From: RYN-230 sp963837335
Lineage (GTDB): Bacteria > Actinomycetota > Actinomycetes > Streptosporangiales > Streptosporangiaceae
Reading direction: 5' to 3'
Assembly (NCBI GenBank): GCA_963837335.1
Contig: CAWINS010000044.1
Location: 14,328 to 78,327 of the forward strand
DNA: 64,000 nucleotides
In this document: piece after piece, positions 1-9,196 of the stretch
Layout of the letters: every line of letters begins with the position of its first letter
Position numbering within the stretch: the stretch's first letter is position 1
Program-made: the position numbers and the translations under genes
Notes under the pieces: generated by a model
Databases searched by the model: none
Told to the model about the DNA's origin: nothing
The model's input: only the letters and a program-made list of their open reading frames with translations

Positions 1-2
1 GC

Positions 3-719
3 AACCTGTGCCTGAACATCCGGTTCGCCGGGCACGGGAAGCAGGACGGGGCCATGCGGGAGTTCATGACCTGGCCGGACGAGCTGCTGCACCCGCTGCC
101 GGATGAGGTGAGCGACGCGGATGGCGCCGTGCTGGAGCCCCTGGGCGTGGCCATCCACGCGCTCGATCTCGGCCATGTGCACCTGGGTGCGCCGGTCGTG
201 GTGGTCGGCGCCGGCCCGATCGGGTTGCTGCTCGTGCAGTTGCTCCAGGTGTCAGGCGCGGGCCCGGTGACCGTGTTCGAGCCGCTGCCGCACCGCCGGG
301 CGGCCGCCGCGGCCCTGGGGGCGGCCGTGGCGGACCCGGCGCAGGCCGCCGATCCCGGCGCCCTGCGGGCGATGGTCGGTGAGGGCGCCGCGGTGGCCTT
401 CGAGATCGCGGGCAGCAGCGAGGCGGTGCAGCTGGCCATGGCGGCCACCTGGGCCGGCGGCCGGGTGGTGCTGGGCGGCATCCCCGACGACGACACGACC
501 ACGTTCCGCGCCGCCGTGGCCCGCCGCAAGGGGCTGACCATCGCCATGGTGCGCCGGATGAACGAGGTGTATCCCCGGGCCATCGCCCTGGCCGCCGGCC
601 AGAAGGTCGATCTCACGTCGCTGGTCACCGACCGTTACCCGCTGGAGGACGCGGCGACGGCGTTCGGCCACGCGGCCCGCCGCACCGGCCTGAAAGTCAT
701 CATCGAGCCCTCCCTCTGA
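3..719 (+). CDS. Zinc-type alcohol dehydrogenase family protein, C-terminal part (runs off the left edge)
   Basis: This is the 3' part of a medium-chain dehydrogenase/reductase, probably acting on a sugar alcohol or other secondary alcohol with NAD(P)+. The frame is open from base 3, so the true start lies outside the window. Visible are a Rossmann fold with the nucleotide-binding motif VVVGAGPIGLLLVQLL, a downstream acidic residue (FEP) where ribose binding is expected, a second Rossmann strand region (GGRVVLGGIP), and the usual C-terminal helix with GLKVIIEP. The N-terminal catalytic zinc residues are not in the window; one cysteine (CLNIRFAGHG) before the fold may belong to the structural-zinc lobe. 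Family assignment is firm, the substrate is unknown. Confidence 0.85.
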   Translation, partial: NLCLNIRFAGHGKQDGAMREFMTWPDELLHPLPDEVSDADGAVLEPLGVAIHALDLGHVHLGAPVVVVGAGPIGLLLVQLLQVSGAGPVTVFEPLPHRRAAAAALGAAVADPAQAADPGALRAMVGEGAAVAFEIAGSSEAVQLAMAATWAGGRVVLGGIPDDDTTTFRAAVARRKGLTIAMVRRMNEVYPRAIALAAGQKVDLTSLVTDRYPLEDAATAFGHAARRTGLKVIIEPSL

Positions 720-757
720 TCCGGCGGCCGGGCCGCCCGCCCGGGACGCGGAGACTG

Positions 758-1581
758 GTGAGTAACATGCGGCGGGTGGCCGATACCTTCTACGTTCCGG
801 TCCGGAACGGCACCTGGCGGGCGACCGCGCACACCACGGGCCCCTGGGACGAGCGAGCCCAGCACGGCGGCCCGCCCAGCGCGCTCCTGGGCCGGGCCAT
901 CCAGCATTGCGCGCCCCGCGACGACATGATCGTGGCCCGGTTCACCTGCGAGATCCTCGGCGCCATCCCGGTTGGCGACCTGGACGTGCAGGCCCGCCTG
1001 GTCCGTCCGGGCCGCAGCGTGGAGTTCCTGGAGGCGGTGGCTACCGCGGGCGGCCGGGACGTGGCCCGGGCCAGCGCCTGGCGGGTGCTGCGCACCACCA
1101 GCGAAAGCGTCCCCCGCAGCGACCCGCCGCCCGCCCTGCCCGACCAGACATCGGGCTGCCCGCCGCGGGCTGGATCGACGGGTACCTGTCGGCCGTCGAG
1201 TGGCGGCCGGTCCGCGGCCAGTTCGGTGAGCCGGGGCCGGCCACGGTCTGGACCCGGCTGCGTTACCCCCTCGTCCCCGACGAGGAGACCGGCCCGCTGG
1301 AGCGGGTGCTCGCGGTCGCGGACAGCGGCAACGGCCTGTCCGGTGAGCTCGACATCACCAAGTGGCTGTTCATCAACCCCGAGCTCACCGTGCACCTGCA
1401 CCGGGAGGCGGCCGGGGAGTGGGTCTGCCTGGACGCGCGGACCGAGATCTCCGCGGGCGGCGCGGGCCTGGCCACGTCCGTCCTGTCCGACACCACCGGG
1501 CGGCTCGGCGTGGGAGCCCAGTCACTGCTGATCAGCCCCCGGAAGCCAGCGCCGTCCCCAGCCGGGTCTGCTGGTACATAA
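758..1581 (+). pseudogene. Acyl-CoA thioesterase-like double hotdog protein, single frameshift
   Basis: This looks like an acyl-CoA thioesterase of the TesB-like/4HBT_3 type with two hotdog folds. The N-terminal half begins at GTG 758 behind GGAG and carries the family signature HGGPPSALLGRAI. Near base 1145 the frame breaks: the first frame degenerates after ALPDQ, and the sequence continues in the next frame as DIGLPAAGWIDGYLSAVEWR through GRLGVGAQSLLI to a TAA at 1579. One missing base explains the break. With the shift repaired the protein would be about 274 residues, normal for the family. It converges with the ArsR-type gene, overlapping it by 50 bp. It may be a true pseudogene or an assembly error. 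Confidence 0.75.
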
Positions 1582-2512
1582 CCGCATGCCGCTGGCGCCT
1601 GCTGGTCACCAGCCGGGCGTCCCGCAACGCGGAGAGATGCTCGGACACCGTGCTGGGGGCCAGGTCGTGCCGCCGGGCCAGGGTGTGGGTCGAGGCTGGC
1701 TCGGCTAGCGACTCCAGCAGCGCGGCCCGGGTCCGGCCGAGCAGCCGGGCCAGCGCGTCCGACTGCGGGGTCCGGGCTGGCTGCCACAGTTCCGCGATGC
1801 CCCGGGCGGGATAGGCCAGCGCGGGGCGGGCCGGCGGGTCGGTGACCGGGGCCAGGCTCGGCCACAGGAACACGCTGGGCATGAGCAGCAGCCCGGCTCC
1901 GTTCAGCAGGCAACGGCTCGACCCGAAGCCCTGGATGACGAGGGCATGGCCAGTCCAGCGCGCCCGCGGGTGCAGGTCGGCGAGGACCCGTTCCAGCCCG
2001 TAGTCGGCCAGGGTCTGGGTACGGAAGGCCACGTCCGTGTCCAGGAACTCACGCAGCCGCGGCCAGTGCGGTGCGACCAGCAGTTCCCAGGACTGCTCGA
2101 GCAGATCCGCGACCAGGTCCCGGGTGGCGACCGGATCATCCAGTAGCTGCCAGGCGCCGGGCGGCACCGGGGCGCCGGAACGTTCGGTCAGCGACCGCCG
2201 CACCTCGTGCGCCACCTGATCCGGCGGAGTGGCCCTGACCCGGGCCAGCTCGGCCGGGACGTCGGCGACCGGGCGGTCCGGGACCGGGCTGAGGAAGTCC
2301 GGTGTCCACCCGCGCTGCGGGCTCAGCATCAGCAGCGGCCGCAGGTCCAGCCGCTCCACCTCGGCCCGCACGGCCTCGAGCCACGGCAGGTGATACTGAT
2401 GCCGCTGCGGCTCGACGATGACCCGGATCGCGTGCATCGTTTCCCACAGCGGCGACACCACGAACCGGGTCCGCGCCGGATCGTCCCGGCCGAACACCAG
2501 GCTCAGGCTCAT
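1532..2512 (-). CDS. ArsR-type winged-helix transcriptional regulator with DUF5937-like N-terminal domain
   Basis: A 326-residue regulator. The first about 200 residues resemble the DUF5937-type domain found before ArsR helix-turn-helix domains in actinomycetes (start MSLSLVFGRDDPARTRFVVS, then SPLWETMHAI). The C-terminal part has the ArsR-like helix-turn-helix, with LARRHDLAPSTVSEHLSALRD followed by a short wing. No metal-binding CxC motif of classical ArsR sensors is visible, so the ligand is probably not a metal. The gene is divergent from the MFS transporter, with 80 bp between starts, so control of that exporter is likely. Ligand unknown. Confidence 0.8.
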   Translation of the reverse strand: MSLSLVFGRDDPARTRFVVSPLWETMHAIRVIVEPQRHQYHLPWLEAVRAEVERLDLRPLLMLSPQRGWTPDFLSPVPDRPVADVPAELARVRATPPDQVAHEVRRSLTERSGAPVPPGAWQLLDDPVATRDLVADLLEQSWELLVAPHWPRLREFLDTDVAFRTQTLADYGLERVLADLHPRARWTGHALVIQGFGSSRCLLNGAGLLLMPSVFLWPSLAPVTDPPARPALAYPARGIAELWQPARTPQSDALARLLGRTRAALLESLAEPASTHTLARRHDLAPSTVSEHLSALRDARLVTSRRQRHAVMYQQTRLGTALASGG

Positions 2513-2592
2513 CGCACCGTCCCGCAGACCCAGGGATTCGGCAGTCGCCGAATCTCTGGTCCCGATGCTAGCCGTCGGCCAGCCTGGGTCTC

Positions 2593-3849
2593 ATGACGTC
2601 CTCCGCCCCGGTGAGCACACCAGCTCCCGGCCCCCGCTCCGGCGCCGGGCCTGGCCCCGGCGCCGACCGGGCCCGTTACCTGGACGTCCTCGGCCAGAGC
2701 GAGTTCCGGACCCTGTTCCTGGCCAACATCGTGTCCATGCTCGGCAACGTGGTGGCGGAAGTCGCGCTGACCGTGCTGGTCTACGAGCAGACCCGCTCCG
2801 CGGCCCAGGCCGCCTCGGTCATGGCGCTGTCCTTCCTGCCTTACCTGCTGGGCGGCGCGCTGCTCGGCGCGGCCGCGGACCGGCTGCCCGCCCGGGGAGC
2901 CCTGGTGACGGGTGATCTGCTTAGCGCGGTGCTGGTCGGGGCCATGGTTATCCCCGGGATGCCGGTGGCCGCGCTGCTCGGGCTGGTGTTCGCGAACGGG
3001 TTGCTCGCGCCGGTCTACCAGGGGGTGCGCTCCGCGGTGCTGCCGGACGTGCTGCCGCCCGGCCCGGGGTACATCCTCGGCCGGTCGATGATGCGCATGG
3101 TCGCCCAGTCGGCGCAGATCGTGGGGTTCGGCGCGGGAGGCCTGCTGCTCGCCGTGGCCTCCCCGCGCGGTGCGCTGGGCTTCGACGCGGCCTCGTTCGC
3201 AGGGTCGGCGGTGCTGCTGCGCTGGGGCATGTCCCGGCGGCCCGGGCAGCGGGCCGGGGCCGGCTCGATGACCGGCGACTCGCTGCGCGGGATCCGCAGC
3301 GTACTTGCCCACCGGCAGGTCCGCCGCATCCTGCTGTTCGGCTGGCTGGTGCCGGCCTTCGCGGTCGCCCCCGAGGCTCTCGCCGCGCCGTACGCCAGCC
3401 ACATCGGCCAGCCGGCCCGGGTGACGGGTTTCCTGCTCATGGGGATCCCGGTCGGCACCGTGGTGGCCGACCTGATCGCCGCGCGGCTGCTGCGGGTCCG
3501 CTGGCAGCGCCGCCTGGTCGTCCCGGCCGGGCTGCTGACGTTCGTGCCGCTGGCCGGGTTCGCAGCCAGCCCGGACCTGGCCCTGGCGCTGACCCTGCTG
3601 GTGATCTGCGGCCTGGGCAGCGCCTGGGGAGCCGGGCTGGACGGCCTGCTGATCGACGCCGCACCGGGGGAACTGCGCGGCCGCGCCCTCGCCCTGTCCA
3701 GCGCGGGGCTGATGTTCATCCAGGGGGCCGGGTTCGCGTTGTGGGGCATCGCCGGGCAGTACCTCCCGGTGACCGTCGTCATCCCCGCCGCGGCCGCGGC
3801 CGGCGTCCTGGTCGTGCTGTTGCTGCGCCCGCACCCCGTCCGGGCCTAG
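2593..3849 (+). CDS. MFS transporter, probable drug-type exporter
   Basis: A 418-residue integral membrane protein of the major facilitator superfamily with about 12 hydrophobic segments. After a proline/glycine-rich cytoplasmic N-terminus come the first membrane helices (FLANIVSMLGNVVAEVALTV), the loop motif GGALLGAAADRLPARG (MFS motif A), a central basic loop around residues 200-220, and the second six-helix half. It is divergent from an ArsR-type regulator, a common arrangement for a locally controlled efflux pump. The substrate cannot be told. The start ATG 2593 fits the hydrophobicity profile. Confidence 0.85.
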   Translation: MTSSAPVSTPAPGPRSGAGPGPGADRARYLDVLGQSEFRTLFLANIVSMLGNVVAEVALTVLVYEQTRSAAQAASVMALSFLPYLLGGALLGAAADRLPARGALVTGDLLSAVLVGAMVIPGMPVAALLGLVFANGLLAPVYQGVRSAVLPDVLPPGPGYILGRSMMRMVAQSAQIVGFGAGGLLLAVASPRGALGFDAASFAGSAVLLRWGMSRRPGQRAGAGSMTGDSLRGIRSVLAHRQVRRILLFGWLVPAFAVAPEALAAPYASHIGQPARVTGFLLMGIPVGTVVADLIAARLLRVRWQRRLVVPAGLLTFVPLAGFAASPDLALALTLLVICGLGSAWGAGLDGLLIDAAPGELRGRALALSSAGLMFIQGAGFALWGIAGQYLPVTVVIPAAAAAGVLVVLLLRPHPVRA

Positions 3850-3894
3850 CCCCGTCCGGGCCTGGCCCTGGCTGGACCCGGCGCCGGCCCGGAC

Positions 3895-4182
3895 CTAGCG
3901 GCCAGTCGGCGGCCTGGATTCGCTGGCGGCCCACTCGGCCAGGGTCCTGGAGTGCCTGCTGCGGCCCAGCCGGAAGGACTGCGCTGAGCCGTACCCGAAC
4001 ATCGCGATGGCCCAGGCGGCCACGCCGAGCAGCGGCTCATCCCGTGCGGCCATGACCAGGAAGAAGACGAGGCCGTACCCCGCCGCGAACAGCCACACCT
4101 GCGCGTGGCCACGTGGCCGGAGGCGGGTCGCGCGGACGATCAGGCCCGGCCGCGGCGGGCGGTCATTCCTGGCGTCGCGCAC
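3895..4182 (-). CDS. Small membrane protein of unknown function
   Basis: A 95-residue hypothetical protein. It has an arginine-rich N-terminus, then two hydrophobic segments (VWLFAAGYGLVFFLVMAA and LLGVAAWAIAMFGYGSA) joined by a short acidic loop, and a basic serine/arginine-rich tail. The pattern suggests a two-pass inner-membrane protein with a hairpin topology. No family is recognised. It lies alone between the MFS gene (converging, 45 bp away) and the unknown gene at 4278. Confidence 0.5.
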   Translation of the reverse strand: MRDARNDRPPRPGLIVRATRLRPRGHAQVWLFAAGYGLVFFLVMAARDEPLLGVAAWAIAMFGYGSAQSFRLGRSRHSRTLAEWAASESRPPTGR

Positions 4183-4277
4183 ACTCTGACTGTACGCCTG
4201 GGCGACGGGCCTGATTAGTCCCCCGCGACGCCGTCGGGCGGCCGGTTCCAGATTGCGGATGACCAGTCACGGGCACT

Positions 4278-4838
4278 ATGACCTGCGTGTTTGCTGATCC
4301 TTCGCGGGAGCCGGCGCTGGAGCGGGCCATGCCGGCCGACGCCGTGCCCGGCTCGACGATCCCCGAGGACAGTGAGGCCGAGATCCTGCTCCGCGACGGC
4401 ACCTGGGCCTGGGCCCAGGTGATCGGTCAGCGCAAAGACCGGCATAACCGGTGGTGCGTCGGCATCCGCTGGTACGCCAGCCCGGCTGTGGGGGGCCGGG
4501 AGGGCTGGTACCTCTACGACCCGCGGCTGATCCGACGCCCGCCGTTAACACGGGCCGCGGCTAGCGCGGGCCGTCCGGCCGCAGCGCCGCCGTGTCCAGA
4601 TCCCAGCCGTACCTCGGGGCCCGGTCGTAGTATCCGGCGTGGCCGTACTCAATTCTGCCGAACTCCGGCACCCTCGACTCAGGCGCCCTGTCGTCAGGAC
4701 CCGGATAGCCGCCGTAGCCGGGCCGGCCCAGGCCGGGAAACTCAGCAAGGTTGCGTTGCGGGGGGTTCGCGTCCTGCTGCTCGAACAAATGCCAGGCGCG
4801 CAACTCCTCGACCAGCCCGTCAAAGATCGTCCGCATAG
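4278..4838 (+). CDS. Hypothetical protein with conserved-looking N-terminal half
   Basis: The first about 95 residues read like a genuine protein. An acidic start leads into EAEILLRDGTWAWAQVIGQ, then RHNRWCVGIRWYAS and GWYLYDPRLIRRP, resembling a small beta-rich domain rich in tryptophan and tyrosine. After about base 4556 the composition becomes an arginine/serine/proline mix typical of out-of-frame reading and overlaps a plausible gene on the other strand. The true 3' end may therefore be near 4560, with the stop lost by a small indel. No function assigned. Confidence 0.45.
   Translation: MTCVFADPSREPALERAMPADAVPGSTIPEDSEAEILLRDGTWAWAQVIGQRKDRHNRWCVGIRWYASPAVGGREGWYLYDPRLIRRPPLTRAAASAGRPAAAPPCPDPSRTSGPGRSIRRGRTQFCRTPAPSTQAPCRQDPDSRRSRAGPGRETQQGCVAGGSRPAARTNARRATPRPARQRSSA
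4561..4836 (-). CDS. Hypothetical small protein rich in Tyr, Gly and Pro
   Basis: A 91-residue protein starting MRTIFDGLVEELRAWHLFEQ, an amphipathic helix, followed by a tyrosine/glycine/proline-rich stretch (GRPGYGGYPGPDD, GHAGYYDRAPRYGWDLD). Composition is natural-looking and unlike the shadow frames. It overlaps the 3' part of the opposite-strand gene starting at 4278, so at least one of the two annotated ends must be wrong. Unknown function. Confidence 0.4.
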   Translation of the reverse strand: MRTIFDGLVEELRAWHLFEQQDANPPQRNLAEFPGLGRPGYGGYPGPDDRAPESRVPEFGRIEYGHAGYYDRAPRYGWDLDTAALRPDGPR

Positions 4839-5309
4839 GCCGACTCTTCCATCTAGCCGGCGCGAAATCCAGGCAATGGGCGATCTAGGCGAGCCCGGCT
4901 AAAAGTACCCCAATATCGGCTGTTAACGGTGGAAACCCCAATGAAAACCTAAATTCGCCGCAACGACCACCATCGTGCCCACCCGGCCCGCGGCAGCGCC
5001 GATGCCCGCCGCGGGCCAGGGAAAGCCTGGTCAGTGGGCAGGACCCAGCGTCACCGTGAGCAGCGCCGGGGCCGGATTGGAGACCGCGCCGACTGATCAG
5101 CGCCCTCGGCGGGGGCTACGTCACTATACGGGAATGCGTACCCGCGCCCATCGATCGCGGTCGCGTGCGCGATCCGCGCGTAATGATTAGTAATCGCACT
5201 GGTGCAGTAATCGGCCAGATTCTCGCCATCCGGCTGATCGGATCGATAAGCAGCGTGCCCCGGTTGAACACGGCGGCCAGGCGGGGCAGGATCGCGAGCA
5301 TTTGACTGC
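4839..5309. other. Intergenic stretch without a recognisable gene
   Basis: About 470 bp between the 4.5-kb hypothetical genes and the end of the GNAT gene. The part near 4880-4970 is clearly more AT-rich than the surroundings and could hold the promoter of the leftward 4561-4836 gene. Open frames here lack family features. No RNA gene, repeat or hairpin stood out. Confidence 0.5.
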
Positions 5310-6288
5310 TCATCCCGACCCGCCCGGGACCACCGGGTTCCGGGTCCAGCCGCGCCTGGTCCGGGTGAGCTCGGTGAAGTGTGACGCGGCCAGGAAAGCC
5401 CGGTACCCCGTCGTCGTCCCGGCCACCCGGGCCCTCCGGGCCAGTCTCCAGCGAGGCGTAGTCCAGCAGCCGGCTGATCTGGGCCAGCCGCAGCCACTCC
5501 GCCGCCTGCCCCAGCAGCCAGGTCGCGACTCCGCGTCGCCGGTAATCCCCGGCGACATGGAGGTTGCCCACGTCGGCCCATCCGCCGTGGCGAGACTGCC
5601 GCTCCCCGTCTTCGAAGACCTCCACCTCGATGTACCCGACCACCTGCCCGTCCAGGACGGCCGACAGGCGGGTGCCGTTCATCCCGACCGACCGGCGGGC
5701 GGACAGCCCGGTCAGCGGGGACGGGCCGGGGTGGGGAAGGTCGTCCACCCGGGCCAGGTAGACCACTTCGGTGTCCCCGGCGGGCACGAAGCCGGCCCGC
5801 TGGTATAGCTCGCGGATGTGCGGCCACTGCTCGGGCACGCCGTACACGCCGTGCACCGGCAGTTCCCCGCCGGCGTCCTGGCGGGCCACGCCCCATTCCT
5901 CAAGCTGGCGGATGCAGGCGGCGATCAGCATCGCCGCCGCATCGGTGGCGTCAGTCCAGTACGGGTTCCCGGTCGGCGCCTCGGGCCAGAACAGCAGCCA
6001 GTGGATGTCCCCGGACCCCCGGTAGGTGGTCCCGGCCCGCTCATCGGCGAAGTAGCGCAGCAGGTGGGCGGCGGCGACCACGGCGTGATGCTGCTCGGCG
6101 ACCAGGGTGACCCGTTCGGCCACCCACGGATCGACGATGGTCTCACCGGGCTGCCGTTCCAGATGGCTGAGCACGGTGGCGACCGAGACCCCGGCCCCCG
6201 GCACGACCGCCGCGGCGTGCGCGTTGACCAGGGCAGCCAGCTGGTTCCGGTCCGGGCGTCGGAATGGGCGTACCTCGATGGTTGGCAT
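5310..6288 (-). pseudogene. GNAT family N-acetyltransferase, tandem-domain type, one frameshift
   Basis: A probable acetyl-CoA-dependent N-acetyltransferase with two GNAT-like halves. The first (from MPTIEVRPFRRPDRNQLAAL) ends near the ELYQRAGFVPAGDTEVVYLA segment. The second contains VGNLHVAGDYRRRGVATWLL, matching acetyl-CoA binding motif A (R/Q-x-x-G-x-G/A). After RLLDYASLETGPEGPGG the frame slips near base 5410. The true continuation is GYRAFLAASHFTELTRTRRG, ending with a stop at 5310. One extra base in a gac-repeat/G run explains it. Beyond the slip the original frame runs on to 5116 as non-protein-like sequence. Substrate unknown. Confidence 0.75.
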
Positions 6289-6333
6289 AGCAGGCCCCTC
6301 AATCCAGGCAGGAAAGGCGGAGAGGACGGGCCG

Positions 6334-7391
6334 CTACCGGTGCGGTACGGCCAGCACTGTAGCACTTGGCCGTCCAGGCCCGGATGAGCGGGGTTTGGCC
6401 AGCCGGGCGGGCTCGGGTAAGCCCGTCGCGGGCTGGCTGCCGATGACCGCGCCGGCCAGTACCTCCTCGGCGCGATGGCAGGCCACCAGGCGGCCCGGGC
6501 CGGCCGGCCGCAGCAGCGGGACCTCGGTACGGCACCGGTCGATGGCCAGCGGGCAGCGGGGGTGGAAGACGCATCCCGGCGGGCAGATTGGCCGCGTCGG
6601 GCGGTTCGCCGGGCAGGACGACCCGGGTTCGCCGGGCGGTCCAGTCGATCTCCGGCACCGCGGAGCGCAGCGCCTCGGTGTACGGGTGGGCGGGGGCCTG
6701 CAGCAATTCCCGGGTCGGGCCGCTCTCCACGATCCGGCCCAGGTACAGCACGGCGGTCTGCTCGCACAGCTCACTCACGATCGCGAAGTTGTGCGTGATG
6801 AGCAGATAGGACAGCTGCCGCTCAGTGCGCAGCCGGGCGATCAGGCTGAGCACCCGGGCCTGCGCGCGCACGTCCAGGGCGCTGGTCGGCTCGTCCAGCA
6901 CCAGCAGCCGCGGCTGCACGCTGAGCGCGCGGGCGATCGCGACGCGCTGGCGCTGCCCGCCGGACAGCTGATGCGGGTACCGGGACGCGAAGTCCCGGTC
7001 CAGGCCCACCTCGGCCAGCAGGTCCCCGGCTCGCCCGGCCGACTGCCGGCGCGGCACCATCCGGTGGGCGCCCAGCGCCTCCCGGATGGAGGTGCCGATC
7101 CGCATCCGGGGATCGAGGCTGTTGTCCGGGTCCTGGAACACGATCTGCGCGGCGCGCCGGTAATCCTGCAGGGCCCGGCCGCGCAGGCTGGCGAGGTCGG
7201 CGCCCTCGAACCGGATCTGCCCCCCGCTGATCCGGGCCAGCCGGACGCACGGCCCGGCCGATCGTGGTCTTGCCTGACCCGCTCTCCCCGACCAGGCCGA
7301 GGCCGAACGGCCCGGCGGCCAGTTGCAGGCTCACCCCGTCAACCGCCCGGACCGGCCCGAAACGCACCGACAGGTCCTTAACCTCCAGCAT
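6334..7391 (-). pseudogene. Peptide/opine-type ABC transporter ATPase, OppF/DppF-like, two frameshifts
   Basis: Second ATPase of an oligopeptide-type importer. Visible in order are Walker A (GESGSGKTTIGRA), Q-loop (VFQDPDNSLDPRM), the signature HQLSGGQRQRVAIARAL, Walker B LLVLDEPTSALD, the H-loop ITHNF, and the C-terminal OppF cysteine region (CVFHPRCPLAIDRC) that binds an iron-sulfur cluster in some family members. The frame shifts by one extra base near 7245, just after Walker A, and again near 6585 before the cysteine region. Both halves of every motif survive, so sequencing error or very recent loss is likely. It is the last gene of the transport operon. Confidence 0.85.
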
Positions 7392-7427
7392 CGGGCCCTC
7401 CGGCAGCGGGCTCCTCCAGCGGCGGGC

Positions 7428-8303
7428 TCATCCGGCGGCCCCGTTCCCGGCTGGCCCGTTCCCGGCCGGGCCATGGCCGCGGGTCTCGTTCCCGGCGGCT
7501 GTGATCCGGGGCACCGCGGCCAGCAGGTCGGCGGTGTAGCGGTGCCGCGGGGCCGACAGTACCTGGGCCGCCGGGCCCTGCTCGACGATCCGGCCGGCCT
7601 GCATGATGGCCACCCGGTCACACAACTCGGCCACCACCGCGAGGTCGTGGCTGATCAGCAGCACCGACATGCCCTCTCGCTCGCGCAGGACCCGGAGCAG
7701 TTCCAGCACCTCCGCCTGGACCGTCACGTCCAGGGCGCTGGTCGGCTCGTCGGCCAGCAGGACCCGGGCTCGCAGGGCCAGCGCGAGCGCGATCGCGACC
7801 CGCTGCAGCTGCCCTCCGGACAGCTGAGCCGGATAACGGTCCAGCAGGTCGGGGGCGAGCAGCACCTGCCGCATGGCCCCGGTGGCCGCCTCCGTGGCTT
7901 CCGCCTTGCTCATCCCGTGCAGCCGGAGCGCGCCGAGCACCACCTGGCCGACCTTGAACACCGGGCTGAACGACATGGCGGGGCTCTGGAAGATCGCCGC
8001 GATCTGCTTTCCGCGCAGCTCACGCAGCTCCCGCTGGGACCGGGCGGTCAGCTCGGTGCCGTCCAGGCGGATGCTTCCGCTGACCGTGGCGCCCACGGTG
8101 TGCGCGAGACCGAGGATGGCCAGCGTGGTCATGGACTTGCCTGAGCCGCTCTCCCCGGCCAGCCCGGCGATCTCGGCCTCGCCGAGCGTGAACTCGTCGA
8201 TCTGCACGACGGGCCGGTCGCCGAACCGGACCTGGAGGTCGCTGATCGCCAACCTCGTGGCGCCAGGCCCCGTGGGAGCAGGCCCGGTGGGAGCCGGCCT
8301 CAT
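7428..8303 (-). CDS. Oligopeptide-type ABC transporter ATP-binding protein, OppD/DppD-like
   Basis: A 291-residue cytoplasmic ATPase that energises the two permeases encoded upstream. Walker A is GESGSGKSMTTLAIL, the Q-loop IFQSPAMSFSPVFKVGQ, the ABC signature AQLSGGQLQRVAIALAL, Walker B VLLADEPTSALD, and the H-loop LISHDLAVV. Both ends are low-complexity Pro/Gly/Ala repeats made by short DNA repeats, perhaps recent additions to a normal ABC core. The start ATG at 8303 overlaps the oppC-like stop by 4 nt. The usual OppD C-terminal cysteine region is truncated relative to the family. Confidence in the class is high; the cargo is inferred from the operon. Confidence 0.92.
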   Translation of the reverse strand: MRPAPTGPAPTGPGATRLAISDLQVRFGDRPVVQIDEFTLGEAEIAGLAGESGSGKSMTTLAILGLAHTVGATVSGSIRLDGTELTARSQRELRELRGKQIAAIFQSPAMSFSPVFKVGQVVLGALRLHGMSKAEATEAATGAMRQVLLAPDLLDRYPAQLSGGQLQRVAIALALALRARVLLADEPTSALDVTVQAEVLELLRVLREREGMSVLLISHDLAVVAELCDRVAIMQAGRIVEQGPAAQVLSAPRHRYTADLLAAVPRITAAGNETRGHGPAGNGPAGNGAAG

Positions 8304-9196
8304 GGCAGCAGGCTCCGCTTCGGATCGAGCAGGTCACGCAGCCCGTCGCCGAGCAGGTTGAAGGCGAACGCGGTGACCAGGATCGCGATCCCGGGGAAGG
8401 TCACCACCCACCAGTCCGTGGTGAAGTAGGTCTGCCCCTCGGAAACCATCAGGCCCCAGTCCGGGGTGGGGTCCTGGGCGCCGAGGCCCAGGAAGGACAG
8501 GGCCGAGGCGGTGAGGATCACCCCGCCCACATCCAGCGACACCTGCACGATGAGCGGGGTGACTGAGTTGGGCAGGACGTGCCGGGTGATGATCCGCCAG
8601 GCCGGGATGCCGAGCGCCCGGCAGCTGTCGATGTAGGGACGGCCCGCCACCGAGGCCGCCTGGCCCCGGATCAGCCGGGTGTACCAGGGCCACCAGGTGA
8701 CGGCGATCGCGATCGTCAGGCTGGTCAGGCTGGTGGGCAGGACGGCCGCCAGGGCCAGCGCCAGGAGCAGCGACGGGAAGGCCAGGAAGACATCGGTCAC
8801 CCGCATGATCACTTCATCGACCCAGCCGCCGAAGTAGCCGGCCACGATCCCCAGCGGGATCCCGATGACGCACGCGATCACCAGCACGATGACGGCGACC
8901 AGCGGGGAGATCCGGGCCCCGTAGATGACCCGGGAGAGCACGTCCCGGCCCACCTGGTCGGTGCCGAACCAGTGCTGCGCCGAGGGCGGCCGCAGCACGA
9001 AGAACGGATGCGTGGCCGAGCCAGCGTCGGCGGGGAACGGCGCGAGCAGCGGGGCGAAGACGGCCACCACGATGATCAGCACGACCGTCAGGCCCCCGGC
9101 CACCAGCAGCGGGTTCGCGCGCAGGCCGCGCCACAGGGCCCGGCCCCGCGGCAGGACGGGAGCCGGGATGGCGGCGGGTGAGGGCGCCTCGATCAT
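8300..9196 (-). CDS. ABC transporter permease, OppC/DppC-like
   Basis: A 298-residue inner-membrane permease. After a cytoplasmic Pro-rich start come one membrane helix (VAGGLTVVLIIVVAVFAPLL), an extracytoplasmic loop with the OppC-type HWFGTDQVGRDVLSRVIYGA, and then five more helices. The EAA-like coupling loop reads DSCRALGIPAWRIITRHVLPN. It forms the heterodimeric channel with the preceding permease. Its ATG overlaps the upstream stop by 4 nt (ATGA), implying translational coupling. Confidence 0.93.
   Translation of the reverse strand: MIEAPSPAAIPAPVLPRGRALWRGLRANPLLVAGGLTVVLIIVVAVFAPLLAPFPADAGSATHPFFVLRPPSAQHWFGTDQVGRDVLSRVIYGARISPLVAVIVLVIACVIGIPLGIVAGYFGGWVDEVIMRVTDVFLAFPSLLLALALAAVLPTSLTSLTIAIAVTWWPWYTRLIRGQAASVAGRPYIDSCRALGIPAWRIITRHVLPNSVTPLIVQVSLDVGGVILTASALSFLGLGAQDPTPDWGLMVSEGQTYFTTDWWVVTFPGIAILVTAFAFNLLGDGLRDLLDPKRSLLP

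Noticed and set aside
2509..3834. 441-residue open frame antisense to the MFS gene
   Set aside because: Arg/Gln/His/Gly-rich with no fold signature; a mirror of the transporter's codon bias.
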